The notes: generated by a model from the sequence alone, not told the origin. A stretch of 64,000 nt of DNA from Hymenobacter volaticus (GCF_022921055.1 NZ_CP095061.1:845501-909500), one strand, 5' to 3'. Positions 1-9,157 are shown, counted from the stretch's first letter. A program made the numbers and translations.

Positions 1-1013
1 CGCACCATGGCTAGCGAAATGGGACTGTATGCCGAGGACGACTACCGTCTGACCGACCGCCTGAAAGTGAACGGCGGCTTGCGCCTGAACGGTTTTGCGG
101 TGGAAGGCAAGTTCTACTCAAGCGTAGAACCACGTGTGGCCGCCCGATTCTTGCTCACTGAGGATTGGGCGTTGAAAGCTTCCTACGCTCGTACCGCGCA
201 GTTTATTCACTTGCTCACCAACAGCGGTATTGGCTTGCCTACCGATTTGTGGGTGCCTGCTACCAACCAAATCAAGCCACAACGTGCGCAGCAGGTCAGT
301 GTGGGAGCGGCCCGTACATTGCGTTTCAAAGACGAAGACTATGAACTAAGCTTCGAGAGCTACTACAAGCCCATGCGCAACTTGGTGGAGTATCGCGAGG
401 GCGCTAGCTTCTTGGGCACCGTGGACAGTGATTGGGAAAGCAAAGTAACCAGCGGTAAAGGCTGGGCCTATGGCGGCGAGTTTTTCATTCAGAAGAAATC
501 AGGCCGCACCACCGGCTGGATCGGCTACACGCTGGCTTGGAGCAAGCGCCGCTTCCCCGACCTTAATCAAGGCCGCATCTTTCCTTACAAATACGACCGG
601 CGCCACGATATTTCGGTGGTAGCCATCCACAAGTTTAGTCCCACGTTCACGCTGTCGGGTACCTGGGTCTATGGTACTGGCAACGCCACCACCTTGTCGC
701 AGGGGCGGTTTATACTAGGGCAGGGGGGTATGGCCAAGAATACGACGATTACGGCGAGCGAAATTCCTTCCGTATGGCTGCCTACCACCGCTTCGATCTT
801 GACCTGAGCAAGACTAAGAAAAAGAAGTGGGGAGAAGTAGTGAATAGCTTCTCGATCTACAACGTGTATAGCCGCCGCAACCCCTACTACCTGTACTTCG
901 AACCTGGCTACACTTATACCAGCAACGGCGTAACAATGGTGGAAAAGCCTACTTACCGTCAGGTGTCGCTTTTCCCGATTATTCCCTCGTTCAGCAAAGC
1001 CTTCAAGTTTTAA
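1..1013 (+). CDS. TonB-dependent receptor, C-terminal part (5' end outside window; frameshifted as sequenced)
   Basis: This is the C-terminal beta-barrel half of a TonB-dependent outer-membrane receptor; the plug domain and start lie before the window. Alternating aromatic/polar strands typical of the barrel run throughout (ending in the SFSKAFKF strand with a terminal Phe). The closing strands contain AYHRFDLDL and SIYNVYSRRNPYYLYFEPG, the usual end of receptors that precede DUF4249 lipoproteins. The reading frame breaks at the G6 run at 723-728: the first frame runs on to a stop at 805-807 with unlikely residues, while the other frame upstream of AAYHRFD reads YGQEYDDYGERNSFRM, a family-typical stretch. 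Adding one G joins them. Substrate cannot be told. The DUF4249 gene 56 bases downstream is probably co-transcribed. Confidence 0.85.
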
Positions 1014-1069
1014 GCGGCATTGCGGACGAGGCTCTAAGTGCCCGATGGCTTTTTGATTTCTATTTTAAC

Positions 1070-2068
1070 ATGAAGAAGATAGTTGCTTTCCTCTGCTTCG
1101 CTACATTAATGTTCGGTAGCTGCGAAACTATTGTGGACGTGGATACGCCGCCACATACGCCGCGGCTGACCCTCACCTACACCCTCAGCAATCAAGTCCC
1201 GATTACAAATTATCAGAAGTTCTTTCAGGCGCGCGGCTTATTTGTTAGCACTAGTCAGAGCGTGCTCGAATTGAAAAATCCGGAAGGCCGCAAAGATGCT
1301 ACCGTGCAGGTGCTCGATGAGACTGGACAAGTGGTGGAGCAGTTCCGTTCGAGGGCTCGGTATGGCTACAACAATAACGCCGGCCAGCAAGATAGCATCT
1401 ACGGCCATTACGTGCCCACGCGTAATTTCGCCGGGGAACCGGGCCATACCTATACTCTACGAGCCTCAGCGCCCGGAGTCGAGGCAGTAGAAGCAACGCT
1501 GACGATGCCAGAAGGCGCCACTATTGAAACCGCTAGTTACGTTCCATCGGCCCCGAGCAGCCCGTACGTTAGGGGTACTGCTGGCCGACTCACATGTAGC
1601 ATTCTCGACAATGCAGCTACCGCTGATTATTATGTGGCCTATGCTCGCGTGTTGGACCGTAGCGGACAATATTGGGGACGCGTCCGAATAGACCACAATC
1701 GTAATAGTGGCAGCGGCCCGGAAATAAATTTGAGTCGCCTGCAACTCTCAGAAAGCAGCGAAATGCACAGTCAATACCCATTTAGCGACGTCATCGGCAA
1801 TGGGCAGCGTATTAGCTTGAGCGCCGATATATACACAACATATGATGGTAGTTATGGTGCTGGAGGCGCCTATCCAGAGCCCGGCTACATTGAAGTCATT
1901 GTTAGCAGCATTACCTCGGATGCATACAAGTTCAACCAGTCGCTAAACCGCTACAACGATACCGATGATAACCCGTTTGCCGAGCCCGCGCCCTTGTTTT
2001 CGAACCTACGCTTAGGCTACGGTATATTCGGCGGCGCCACCGATGTTATGTACCGGATTCCGCTGTAA
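1070..2068 (+). CDS. DUF4249 domain-containing lipoprotein
   Basis: A 332-residue predicted lipoprotein: the N-terminal signal MKKIVAFLCF is followed by a lipobox ending LMFGSC, so Cys18 would be lipidated. The body (VDTPPHTPRLTL, then beta-rich sequence with TYTLRASAPGVEAVEATLTMPEG) fits the DUF4249 family. Members of this family sit right after TonB-dependent receptors in Bacteroidota and are thought to be surface partners of them, much as SusD-like proteins are for SusC; that role is inference. The gene follows the receptor by 56 bases on the same strand, so the two probably form an operon. No catalytic motif is visible. Confidence 0.8.
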   Translation: MKKIVAFLCFATLMFGSCETIVDVDTPPHTPRLTLTYTLSNQVPITNYQKFFQARGLFVSTSQSVLELKNPEGRKDATVQVLDETGQVVEQFRSRARYGYNNNAGQQDSIYGHYVPTRNFAGEPGHTYTLRASAPGVEAVEATLTMPEGATIETASYVPSAPSSPYVRGTAGRLTCSILDNAATADYYVAYARVLDRSGQYWGRVRIDHNRNSGSGPEINLSRLQLSESSEMHSQYPFSDVIGNGQRISLSADIYTTYDGSYGAGGAYPEPGYIEVIVSSITSDAYKFNQSLNRYNDTDDNPFAEPAPLFSNLRLGYGIFGGATDVMYRIPL

Positions 2069-2242
2069 AAGCTCAAGATTTCCTTTGTGTCTGAAACGAA
2101 TGTACAACTGATTTTATTTGTGCTTTGCGTTGAGCAGCAGGCTTCTATATAGCGTTTTTTAGTTGAGGTGGATTAAACTTTGGGTTGGTTTTTGCGTCTA
2201 ATGACTAGTGCGGGTCCAGGTTGAGGCCCGCCATTATTGACC

Positions 2243-2575
2243 ATGAAAAAGCTACTGAAGTTTCCGTTTATACTCACCTTGTTGGTAGCAGGTACACTGC
2301 TGACAGGGTGTGCTGGTTCCACACAAGCGGTAGTTTCCACCGGCCCGGCCGGCTATTATGGCGACTACTACGGTCCTCGTTACCGGCCCTATTATGGCCC
2401 TCGTTATTATCGTCCGTCTCGCGTGATTGTACGTCCGGCACCCGCCATCGTACGGCCCCGTGTAGTACGTCCTAATCCAGGCTATTACAACCGTTCGAAC
2501 AATGGCGGTTACCACCGGGATGGTGGCTACCGTGGCGGTGGTGGTTACCGCGGTGGTCGTGGTGGACGTTACTAG
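2243..2575 (+). CDS. Small Tyr/Arg/Gly-rich lipoprotein, function unknown
   Basis: A 110-residue protein starting at the ATG at 2243 (a TTG six bases upstream is possible but less likely). The signal peptide KKLLKFPFILTLLVAG leads to the lipobox LLTGC. After the Cys, the mature chain is low complexity: an YYGPRYRPYYGPRYYRP segment, then VRPAPAIVRPRVVRPNP, then Gly-rich RGGGGYRGGRGGRY. The RGG-type tail resembles RNA-binding tails in eukaryotic proteins, but here it would lie outside the inner membrane, so surface or polyanion binding is a better guess. A strong terminator lies 16 bases after the stop. It has no recognisable enzymatic domain. Confidence 0.65.
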   Translation: MKKLLKFPFILTLLVAGTLLTGCAGSTQAVVSTGPAGYYGDYYGPRYRPYYGPRYYRPSRVIVRPAPAIVRPRVVRPNPGYYNRSNNGGYHRDGGYRGGGGYRGGRGGRY

Positions 2576-2591
2576 GAAAAGAGCCTAATGC

Positions 2592-2627
2592 AAAAAAGAC
2601 CGACCAGCATGCTGGTCGGTCTTTTTT
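2592..2627 (+). terminator. Intrinsic terminator, perfect 17-bp stem
   Basis: Perfect inverted repeat with arms AAAAAAGACCGACCAGC and its complement around an AT loop, ending in T6. It closes the small lipoprotein gene, and its A-run lets it also work in the other direction. Confidence 0.85.
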
Positions 2628-2680
2628 GTGGCTTTATCTGTGCAAATGAGCGACAGAATTTTTTTCTAAAGGAACACGGT

Positions 2681-4921
2681 CTAAATCAGCTTGTCAGGGG
2701 TGATGGGCAATTCGCGGATGCGCTTGCCAGTGGCGTTGAACACGGCATTGGCAATGGCAGGAGCGGCGCCGATAATGGCAATTTCGCCGATGCCTTTGGT
2801 GCCCATGGGGTCCACGATGAGGTCGGGTTTATCAACGAAGGCTACTTCAATGGCTGGTGCATCGGCATGAACAGGCACGTGGTAGTCAGCCAGGTCTTTG
2901 GTGATGTAGCGGCCGAACCGGTCGTCTATCATGGCACCTTCGGTGAGGGCCATGCCAATACCGCCGACGGCGCCACCTAGCATTTGGTTGCCGGCCGTTT
3001 TGTGGTTGACGATGGTACCCGCGTCGGCACAGGCTACCATTTTCTTTACTCGTACTTCACCGGTGAGCTGGTGCACGTGCACCTCCACGAAGTGCACCGA
3101 AAACGAATACATCGAGTACTGCTGCCGCTCGTTGCCAGGTTTAGACTCGGTTACTACCGCTACTTCCTGGCCGTTGTTCTGCTTGACGAGGTCAGCGTAG
3201 GAAACTTTCGCAGCAGCGTTATTAGCCAACGAGAGTTGGGTGCCTCGAATAATAATGTCGGCAGGCTTGGCGGCGCTGAACGTCGGGCCGGCTAGCTGGT
3301 GCAGTTTCTCCTTGAGAGCAGCGCAAGCGGCTACCACGGCCGAACCCACAGTATTTACCGTAGCCGAACCCCCCTGCGACGGAGCATCCGGGAAAAGAGA
3401 ATTGCCTAGCTCGAAACGGACCTTGTCGGGTGGCATACCGAGCGCATCGGCGGCAAGTTGCACCATCACGGTGCCCGTGCCAGGGCCAATGTCGGTGGTG
3501 GCACTTTGCAGGACTACAGTGCCGTTGGCTAGCAGCCGGGCGCCGGCTTTGGCGCTGCCGCGGTTGGCGCCGAACGTACCTACGCCCATGCCGTAGCCCA
3601 CCAGCCAGTCGCCTTGCTTGTTGGAGCCGGGCTTCATTTGCCGGTTTTTCCAGCCAATGCGGTCAGCACCCATTTGGTAGCACTCTTTCAGGTATTTGGT
3701 GGACCACGGTTTGCCATTGTCGGGGTCGACGTCGGTGTAGTTGCGCAGACGAAACTCCATGGGGTCCAGGTTCAGCGCGTGCGCTAGCTCGTCCATTGCC
3801 GATTCAAGCGCGAAAGCACCGGTGGCTTCCCCAGGACCGCGCATCCAGATGGGCGTGCTGATATCCAGCGGCAAAATCCGATAGCGCGTGCTCACGTTCG
3901 GGCTCGTGTACATCATGCGCGTCTGCTGCACCGTTGACTCCGTGAAGTCCTCGTAGGTAGAGGTCTGGCCAGTGGCCTCGTGCGTGATGCCGACCAGTTT
4001 GCCATCGGGTGTGGCCCCAATACCAATGCGCTGCCAGGTGTAAGGCCGGTAACCGACCATCGTAAACATTTGCTCGCGCGTGAGCACCAGCTTCACTGGC
4101 CGGTTCACGGTTTTGGCGGCAATGATAGCAGCCGTTTCGTGTGGCCAGTTGTGCAAGCCGTTGCCGAACGCGCCGCCCACAAACGTGGCAATTACTTTCA
4201 CGTTCTGCTCGGGAATACCCCAATCTTTGGCAAAAGCGCGTTGGGTGCCTTTCACAGCCTGTACCTTGTCGTACACCGTGAGCTTGTCGGGCGCTTCCCA
4301 ATGGGCGATAATGGATTGCAATTCCATCGGGTTGTGCATCTCCGTGGGAATCACATATTCCATTTCCAGCTTCACCGGAGCCGTTTTGTACCCATCCACT
4401 TGGCCCCGATCGTGGTCGGCCTGCGGCGACTTCGGGTTCTTTTTCGCCTGCGCCGGTACTTTGGCCCGGTCGGTGTGGGCATTGAAGTTGGTGGCGTGCT
4501 GGTCCGCTTCGTATTGCGTTTTCACTAAGCCAGCAGCATAGCGGGCGCGCTCCAGCGTATCGGCCACTACAATGGCAATAGGCTGGTCGTTGAAGAGGAT
4601 TTTTTCGTCGTGAAATACACGCAGCGGCTGTCCCGTTGTTGGTGGCTCGTCGGGCTGGCTGCGGTTAGCGAAGCCCGGCACCTTGATAGAGTTTACGTGG
4701 GTAATCACGGCCAGTACGCCGGGGGCCCGCTCGGCCGCCTTGGTATCGATGCTTTTGATGCGGCCTTTGGTGATAGTACTGCCTACTAGAAAACCGTGCA
4801 CAAGGCCTGGCAGCTGATATTCCGCAGAATATTGGGCCGCGCCGGTTACTTTCAGTCGGCCGTCTACGCGGTTCATTCGGTCGCCCACCACGCCGTCTTT
4901 GAAGAGAGGTTGCTCGTTCAT
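2681..4921 (-). CDS. Aldehyde oxidoreductase, molybdopterin-binding large subunit (PaoC/xanthine dehydrogenase family)
   Basis: A 746-residue molybdenum hydroxylase large subunit, which oxidises aldehydes or N-heterocycles at a molybdenum-cytosine dinucleotide centre. Motifs seen: GGAFGNGLHNW (cofactor contact), GPGEATGAFALESAMDE, TTDIGPGTGTVM, GGSATVNTVGSA, and the C-terminal KGIGE whose Glu713 is the family's catalytic base. No signal peptide is present; in PaoABC the complex is carried to the periplasm by the Tat signal of the small subunit. Length matches PaoC (about 730). It is the last gene of a three-gene operon, 12 bases after the FAD subunit. Separate xdhC/PaoD and molybdenum cofactor genes are not in the window. 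The substrate is not determined by the sequence. Confidence 0.9.
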   Translation of the reverse strand: MNEQPLFKDGVVGDRMNRVDGRLKVTGAAQYSAEYQLPGLVHGFLVGSTITKGRIKSIDTKAAERAPGVLAVITHVNSIKVPGFANRSQPDEPPTTGQPLRVFHDEKILFNDQPIAIVVADTLERARYAAGLVKTQYEADQHATNFNAHTDRAKVPAQAKKNPKSPQADHDRGQVDGYKTAPVKLEMEYVIPTEMHNPMELQSIIAHWEAPDKLTVYDKVQAVKGTQRAFAKDWGIPEQNVKVIATFVGGAFGNGLHNWPHETAAIIAAKTVNRPVKLVLTREQMFTMVGYRPYTWQRIGIGATPDGKLVGITHEATGQTSTYEDFTESTVQQTRMMYTSPNVSTRYRILPLDISTPIWMRGPGEATGAFALESAMDELAHALNLDPMEFRLRNYTDVDPDNGKPWSTKYLKECYQMGADRIGWKNRQMKPGSNKQGDWLVGYGMGVGTFGANRGSAKAGARLLANGTVVLQSATTDIGPGTGTVMVQLAADALGMPPDKVRFELGNSLFPDAPSQGGSATVNTVGSAVVAACAALKEKLHQLAGPTFSAAKPADIIIRGTQLSLANNAAAKVSYADLVKQNNGQEVAVVTESKPGNERQQYSMYSFSVHFVEVHVHQLTGEVRVKKMVACADAGTIVNHKTAGNQMLGGAVGGIGMALTEGAMIDDRFGRYITKDLADYHVPVHADAPAIEVAFVDKPDLIVDPMGTKGIGEIAIIGAAPAIANAVFNATGKRIRELPITPDKLI

Positions 4922-4933
4922 AGGAATAGAGGC

Positions 4934-5917
4934 TTACGCCACGTTAGTAGCGTTCTTGAGGGCTTGAACAATGGCATTGGGCCCTAACTTTAGTTTGTAA
5001 GCGTTGTGCTTGAAAGCTTTAGCCCCTTGCATGGCAATGGCGGCGGCGGCCTGGAAAGTGGCTTCCGTAGCTGGCTTGCCTACCAACGATTTTTCCGCTT
5101 CGGTCAGGCGCCAAGGCTTGTGCGCCACACCACCCATGGCGAGGCGGGCATCTTTAATGATGTTGTTTTCGAGTTGCAGCGCTGCCGCTACTGATACCAG
5201 CGCAAAGGCGTAGGAAGCCCGTTCGCGCACTTTCAAGTAATGCACGTTTTTCGTGAAAGGGCCCTCAGGCACTTCCACGGCCGTAATTAGCTCACCGGTT
5301 TCTAGCGTAGTGTCTTTCTGCGGCATGTCGCCGGGCAGGCGGTGCAGCTCCGCGAAAGGAATACGCCGGTCGCCTTTGGGGCCACTAACCAACACGGTAG
5401 CGTCCAGCGCGACCAGGGCCACACTCATGTCGGAAGGATGCACGGCAATGCATTTGTCGGAAAAGCCGAAGATGGCGTGCATGCGGTTGTAGCCTTCGAG
5501 GGCGCCGCACCCGGAGCCCGGCTCCCGCTTGTTGCAGGGCAGGGCCGTGTCGTAGAAATAGGGGCAACGGGTGCGTTGGAGCATGTTGCCGCCGATGGTA
5601 GCCATGTTGCGCAGCTGCGCTGAGGCACCAGCATTGAGCGCCTGCGCCAGCAGCGGCAGCTTTTCCAGTACTTGCTTGTCGTCGGCGACGGTAGCGTTGA
5701 GGGCCATCGACCCGATGCGGAACGTGTTGTTTTGGCGCTCCAGCTTATCAAGGGGGAGGCGGCTGATGTCGATTAGGCGTTCAGGGTTCATCACCCCGCG
5801 CTTCATCAAATCGAGCAGGTTGGTGCCGCCGGCAATGAACTGCGAGTTCTGATCTTTGGCGCGGGCGTCAATGGCAGCTTTCGGCTTGCTCGGGCGGACG
5901 TATTGAAACTGATTCAT
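4934..5917 (-). CDS. Aldehyde oxidoreductase, FAD-binding subunit (PaoB-like, with 4Fe-4S motif)
   Basis: A 327-residue FAD subunit of the molybdenum hydroxylase complex, passing electrons from the Fe-S subunit. FAD motifs are AGGTNL (residues 29-34) and TIGGN (107-111). Directly after lies RTRCPYFYDTALPCNK, and Cys118, Cys128, Cys137 and Cys156 match the extra 4Fe-4S-binding insertion known from E. coli PaoB and 4-hydroxybenzoyl-CoA reductase; plain xanthine dehydrogenases lack it. The start codon overlaps the stop of the upstream 2Fe-2S gene by four bases (ATGA), a sign of translational coupling. Confidence 0.9.
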   Translation of the reverse strand: MNQFQYVRPSKPKAAIDARAKDQNSQFIAGGTNLLDLMKRGVMNPERLIDISRLPLDKLERQNNTFRIGSMALNATVADDKQVLEKLPLLAQALNAGASAQLRNMATIGGNMLQRTRCPYFYDTALPCNKREPGSGCGALEGYNRMHAIFGFSDKCIAVHPSDMSVALVALDATVLVSGPKGDRRIPFAELHRLPGDMPQKDTTLETGELITAVEVPEGPFTKNVHYLKVRERASYAFALVSVAAALQLENNIIKDARLAMGGVAHKPWRLTEAEKSLVGKPATEATFQAAAAIAMQGAKAFKHNAYKLKLGPNAIVQALKNATNVA

Positions 5918-6558
5918 ACTTTTTGTCCTCCGGTTTTAACTTCCTGAATGGCGGCCACAATGTTGGGGTACGCGCCGCAACGGCAAATATTGCCGCTCAT
6001 AAACTCCCGAATTTCGCCTTCGGAATCAGCTTTGCCTTCCCGAATGCAGGCCACTGCCGACATAATTTGGCCGGGTGTGCAGTAACCGCACTGAAAGCCG
6101 TCGTGCTTGATAAAGGCTTCCTGCATGGGGTGCAGGTCGTCGCCTTTGGCCAAGCCTTCAATGGTCGTGATTTCGCGGCCGTCTTGCATCACAGCCAACG
6201 CTAGGCACGAATTGACGCGCTTACCATCGACGTGCACGGTGCAGGCGCCGCACTGGCCGTAGTCGCAGCCTTTCTTGGTGCCGGTCAGGTGCAGTTGCTC
6301 GCGCAGTAAGTCGAGCAGCGTCACGCGCGGCTCCACGGAGAGCTTATAGCTTTTGCCGTTCACGGCCAGCTTTAGGCCTACTTTTTCAAAAGGAGCCGCA
6401 ATTTTTTCGTCCCATTCGGCGGCAGCGGCTTGCACTACCGGTCCGGGTGTGAAAGCCAGCGCCGTGAGCACCGAGGATTGCTTCAGGAATTGCCGGCGCG
6501 CCGCATCGTGGCCGCATTTGGGGTTTTCCGGCTTGGAATCAGATATTTCGTCGGCCAT
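5914..6558 (-). CDS. Aldehyde oxidoreductase, 2Fe-2S subunit with Tat signal (PaoA-like)
   Basis: A 214-residue iron-sulfur subunit with two 2Fe-2S centres: Cys98, Cys103, Cys106 and Cys118 in the plant-ferredoxin-like fold (CDYGQCGACTVHV), and Cys157, Cys160, Cys192 and Cys194 in the helical domain (CGYC ... CRCG). The N-terminus carries a twin-arginine signal, ARRQFLKQSSVLTALAF, with the Arg pair at residues 21-22, so the folded complex should be exported to the periplasm, as in E. coli PaoABC. First gene of the operon; the ATG at 6558 is preceded by noncoding DNA that probably holds the promoter, though I could not place it. Confidence 0.9.
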   Translation of the reverse strand: MADEISDSKPENPKCGHDAARRQFLKQSSVLTALAFTPGPVVQAAAAEWDEKIAAPFEKVGLKLAVNGKSYKLSVEPRVTLLDLLREQLHLTGTKKGCDYGQCGACTVHVDGKRVNSCLALAVMQDGREITTIEGLAKGDDLHPMQEAFIKHDGFQCGYCTPGQIMSAVACIREGKADSEGEIREFMSGNICRCGAYPNIVAAIQEVKTGGQKV

Positions 6559-7050
6559 GAGGATGAATGAGGAATGGGGCTACGCATGGTGCGCAAGCCA
6601 ATGATAAAAACGAGATACTACAAACTGCCGCTTTCTTGGTTCAGCAAACACACAGACGTTTCCAGCAACAGATAGGCCGCTTCAGCGGCAAACAAAATGG
6701 AGTGCAGCAGACAACTTAATCAACTAAAAGTTATGCTGCTATCTAACTAGTTCAACTACATTTCAATGATTTTTTTGCCAACAACAGCAGAGTAGTGTTT
6801 ACGGTAGAAAGCTAGAGGCGTTTGGTATGAAAAACTTTGTTTTTCGTACTGTGGAGGTTATTTGTGCAGACACTTCCTCTTGGTTGGCAAATCCATTTGG
6901 GTTTAAAGCTGTGTCTGTGCCATGGAACTACTCAGATTGTTACAAAACAAAAAGACCAATGGCTGAATTGCCATTGGTCTTCCTACCATCTATGAAGTTG
7001 TAGAGCCTTACTTTTAATAAAGGCAAACGACTAAAAATCCGCTTGGACAC
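6559..7050. other. Intergenic region, 492 bp
   Basis: Noncoding stretch between the aldehyde oxidoreductase operon and the end of the T9SS protein gene, both on the minus strand. It should contain the oxidoreductase promoter near its left end and holds a terminator at 6952-6981. It is AT-rich in the middle. A 58-codon plus-strand ORF starts at 6827 but reads through the terminator, so it is not called. Confidence 0.5.
6952..6981 (-). terminator. Intrinsic terminator of the T9SS protein gene
   Basis: Perfect 12-bp arms (AAGACCAATGGC and complement) around a 6-base loop. On the minus strand the stem is followed by CTTTTTGTTTTG, so it terminates transcription leaving the gene that ends at 7051. 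Confidence 0.8.
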
Positions 7051-8400
7051 TTACTCGCGCACCAATTGTTTGGTGATGGCGCCGTCGGCAGTGACCATGC
7101 GGATCGAATAAATTCCTGCTGGCAGAGCAGCTACATTCAGAATGTGACGTGCCGTACCACCTTGTGGCCGAACAGTAAACTGCTGCACTGTTTGTCCTAG
7201 CGTATTCGAAACCATCACTTGTACTTCACCAGCACTATGCAAGCTGCCTATCGCCAACGTAGCGCTGCCGCTAGTCGGATTAGGCGATAGTTGCACTTCC
7301 GCTACTTGCGCTTTGGCCTTGTTGCCGAGCGTGATAGTTTGGTAGTCGGAGTAGAAGGATTTTGAATTGTTTACGAATAGTTGAAGATTGGCATGCTGAA
7401 TTAGTTGCCGAGATAGATCATTGTTGGCGTTATAGCTCACAAAGCTGCGCAGGCCAGTATCTAAAGCCCAGGTATTATTTCTCCAAGTTTCTTGAGTGTA
7501 TCCTAGGTTGGTATCCAGCGCATCATAGCTGGTAGTGTAACGGTTGCGGTTTTGCCAAGTGCCACCTACTTGCACTTCCAAAACATAGGAATGGCTGAGG
7601 CCAGTGGCCGGATAACTATACGTGGTCCGGCTGTACAACTGCCATGTAGTGCCGTTCCATCTTTGGGTTTCGTAGTAAGTCGGACGACCTAGTGTTGCGT
7701 AGGAAAAGTTGAGAAAACGTGAATTATTCACCCAAGCACCGTTAGTCCAGGTCTGATAATCGTAGCGGTTATAGTCGTTGTCGGTACCAGTGTAGGTGTA
7801 GAGGTAGCGAGAAGCTGGTACGAAGCTGTTTAGAGCCGTGTCCCAGTTAGCTGATTGTTGTTCGGTAATGCGGTTCGCACCATCATATGTAAAGCTATAC
7901 TGACTTCCATAAATAGTTGCCCAGGCATTATTACGCCACTCTTGAAACAGACCTGAATTAAAGTTGCCCTGCGCGTCGTAAACATACTGGATGCGGAACG
8001 TATTTTGCCAGGTGCCATTCGTCCAATCCTGATTTACATACCCAAGGAGTTCGTTGGCCGCATTGTAGTTATATGTAACGCGGTGTATTGGAATCTGGCT
8101 CGCCGAGTCCACGCGAAGAACGCTAGTAGCTTGGCCTTGGTTGTTGAACGTATGCGTGTCAATAGCACCAGGCCCCCACTGTGCACCTGTAGGATCCCAA
8201 GAATAAGTGGAAACACGGCCAACTCGGCGCACAACGGTGGTTGGGCGAGCGGCCGCCTCAGCACGGCTGATCTGAGCTTCAATAGGAGCCAGTGCCGCAT
8301 TGATCGTAGCATGTCGCGCTGGTGGCCCAGGGAGAGATACTTGCGCTAAAACAGGTAAAGTACTGCTGAGCAGCGAAGCCAAGAGTAAAATGTGTTTCAT
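7051..8400 (-). CDS. Secreted repeat protein with T9SS type A sorting domain
   Basis: A 449-residue secreted protein. An N-terminal signal peptide (MKHILLLASLLSSTLPVLAQ) is followed by about seven degenerate repeats of 35-45 residues, each with a WTNGTWQN-like Trp pair and a Tyr-rich strand ending YDAQGN or YDGANR, which recall the YD repeats of RHS/wall-associated proteins. The last 80 residues (LSPNPTSGSATLAIG ... YSIRMVTADGAITKQLVRE) are a type A sorting domain, the signal used by the type IX secretion system to export and anchor proteins on the surface of Bacteroidota. Function is unknown; adhesion or carbohydrate contact is a guess. Monocistronic, with a terminator downstream. Confidence 0.8.
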   Translation of the reverse strand: MKHILLLASLLSSTLPVLAQVSLPGPPARHATINAALAPIEAQISRAEAAARPTTVVRRVGRVSTYSWDPTGAQWGPGAIDTHTFNNQGQATSVLRVDSASQIPIHRVTYNYNAANELLGYVNQDWTNGTWQNTFRIQYVYDAQGNFNSGLFQEWRNNAWATIYGSQYSFTYDGANRITEQQSANWDTALNSFVPASRYLYTYTGTDNDYNRYDYQTWTNGAWVNNSRFLNFSYATLGRPTYYETQRWNGTTWQLYSRTTYSYPATGLSHSYVLEVQVGGTWQNRNRYTTSYDALDTNLGYTQETWRNNTWALDTGLRSFVSYNANNDLSRQLIQHANLQLFVNNSKSFYSDYQTITLGNKAKAQVAEVQLSPNPTSGSATLAIGSLHSAGEVQVMVSNTLGQTVQQFTVRPQGGTARHILNVAALPAGIYSIRMVTADGAITKQLVRE

Positions 8401-8500
8401 ATCGATGATGCTATAGAAAAGAAAGACAATGCCAAGCCCGCCATTTAGGTTAGCGGGTGGTATAGAAATCTATTGTAGTGGATAGTGAGGCCAAGCAAAA

Positions 8501-8556
8501 CGACATCAAACAGCTAACAATAAGGTGCTCTACCTAGTGTTAGCTGGTTGATGTCG
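8501..8556 (-). terminator. Long hairpin terminator of the outer-membrane protein gene
   Basis: Inverted repeat of 9 + 9 bp arms with one mismatch between them (CGACATCAA / TTGATGTCG and CAGCTAACA / TGTTAGCTG) around an 18-base core. On the minus strand it is followed by TTTTGCTTGG. It lies 20 bases after the stop at 8576. Confidence 0.7.
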
Positions 8557-8575
8557 TTCTCTATAAGAGATGGCG

Positions 8576-9157
8576 CTAGAAGGTGAAGCGTAAACTCACT
8601 GCTGCATCGTTGTAGAAGCCGGTGTAGCCGTGAAACACTTCAAAATAAGGTTTGTAGTCGACGCCTACTACGAACGGTAGGTCTTCCAACTTGTACTCCA
8701 AGCCGAGAATCAGGTCGGCGCCAACGGCTACGTAGGTAGCCTCATCATAGACGTAGTCGCGGTAGACATACACGTCTTTCTTGTGGTAGCGGTAGTAGCG
8801 CGCGTCAGTGAAATAGTAACGGCCCTGATAGGCTCCGGCATGAAAACCAGCGCCGTAGTAGAACTGCAAGCCTTTTACATCAGCAATGGTTTTGTGCTTC
8901 TCACCGAGCAGTGTGAGCCGTGCCCCGCGCGCTTTATACTCTGTCGTGACGAGTGCTTCGAGGGCTACGCCGTTTTTGCCGCTTAGAAAATGTTTGATAG
9001 TAAGCCCCGAAGAATAGCCACCACCACGCAAGCCAATACCAGTGCTGTAGCCGTTGCTACTACCACCACCACTACTCTTCTTTTTACTTTGGGCTACTGC
9101 CGATTGCGTGCCGAAAGCAAGAGCAATACCCAACACAGCAAGGGTAAATTTCTTCAT
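8576..9157 (-). CDS. Small outer-membrane beta-barrel-like protein, function unknown
   Basis: A 193-residue protein with a clear signal peptide (MKKFTLAVLGIALAFGTQSAVAQ), a Ser/Gly/Lys linker (SKKKSSGGGSSNG), and then a chain of short amphipathic strands such as GIGLRGGGYSSGLTIKHFL and GADLILGLEYKLEDLPFVVG, ending AAVSLRFTF with a terminal Phe as in outer-membrane barrels. About eight strands would fit an OmpW/OmpA-sized barrel. A Tyr-rich segment (ARYYRYHKKDVYVYRDYVY) lies in a predicted loop. Specific function is not recognisable. It stands alone and has its own terminator. Confidence 0.65.
   Translation of the reverse strand: MKKFTLAVLGIALAFGTQSAVAQSKKKSSGGGSSNGYSTGIGLRGGGYSSGLTIKHFLSGKNGVALEALVTTEYKARGARLTLLGEKHKTIADVKGLQFYYGAGFHAGAYQGRYYFTDARYYRYHKKDVYVYRDYVYDEATYVAVGADLILGLEYKLEDLPFVVGVDYKPYFEVFHGYTGFYNDAAVSLRFTF

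Noticed and set aside
6827..7003. 58-codon plus-strand ORF starting MKNFVFRTVEVICADTSSW
   Set aside because: It reads straight through a well-formed minus-strand terminator and has no recognisable domain; chance ORF most likely.
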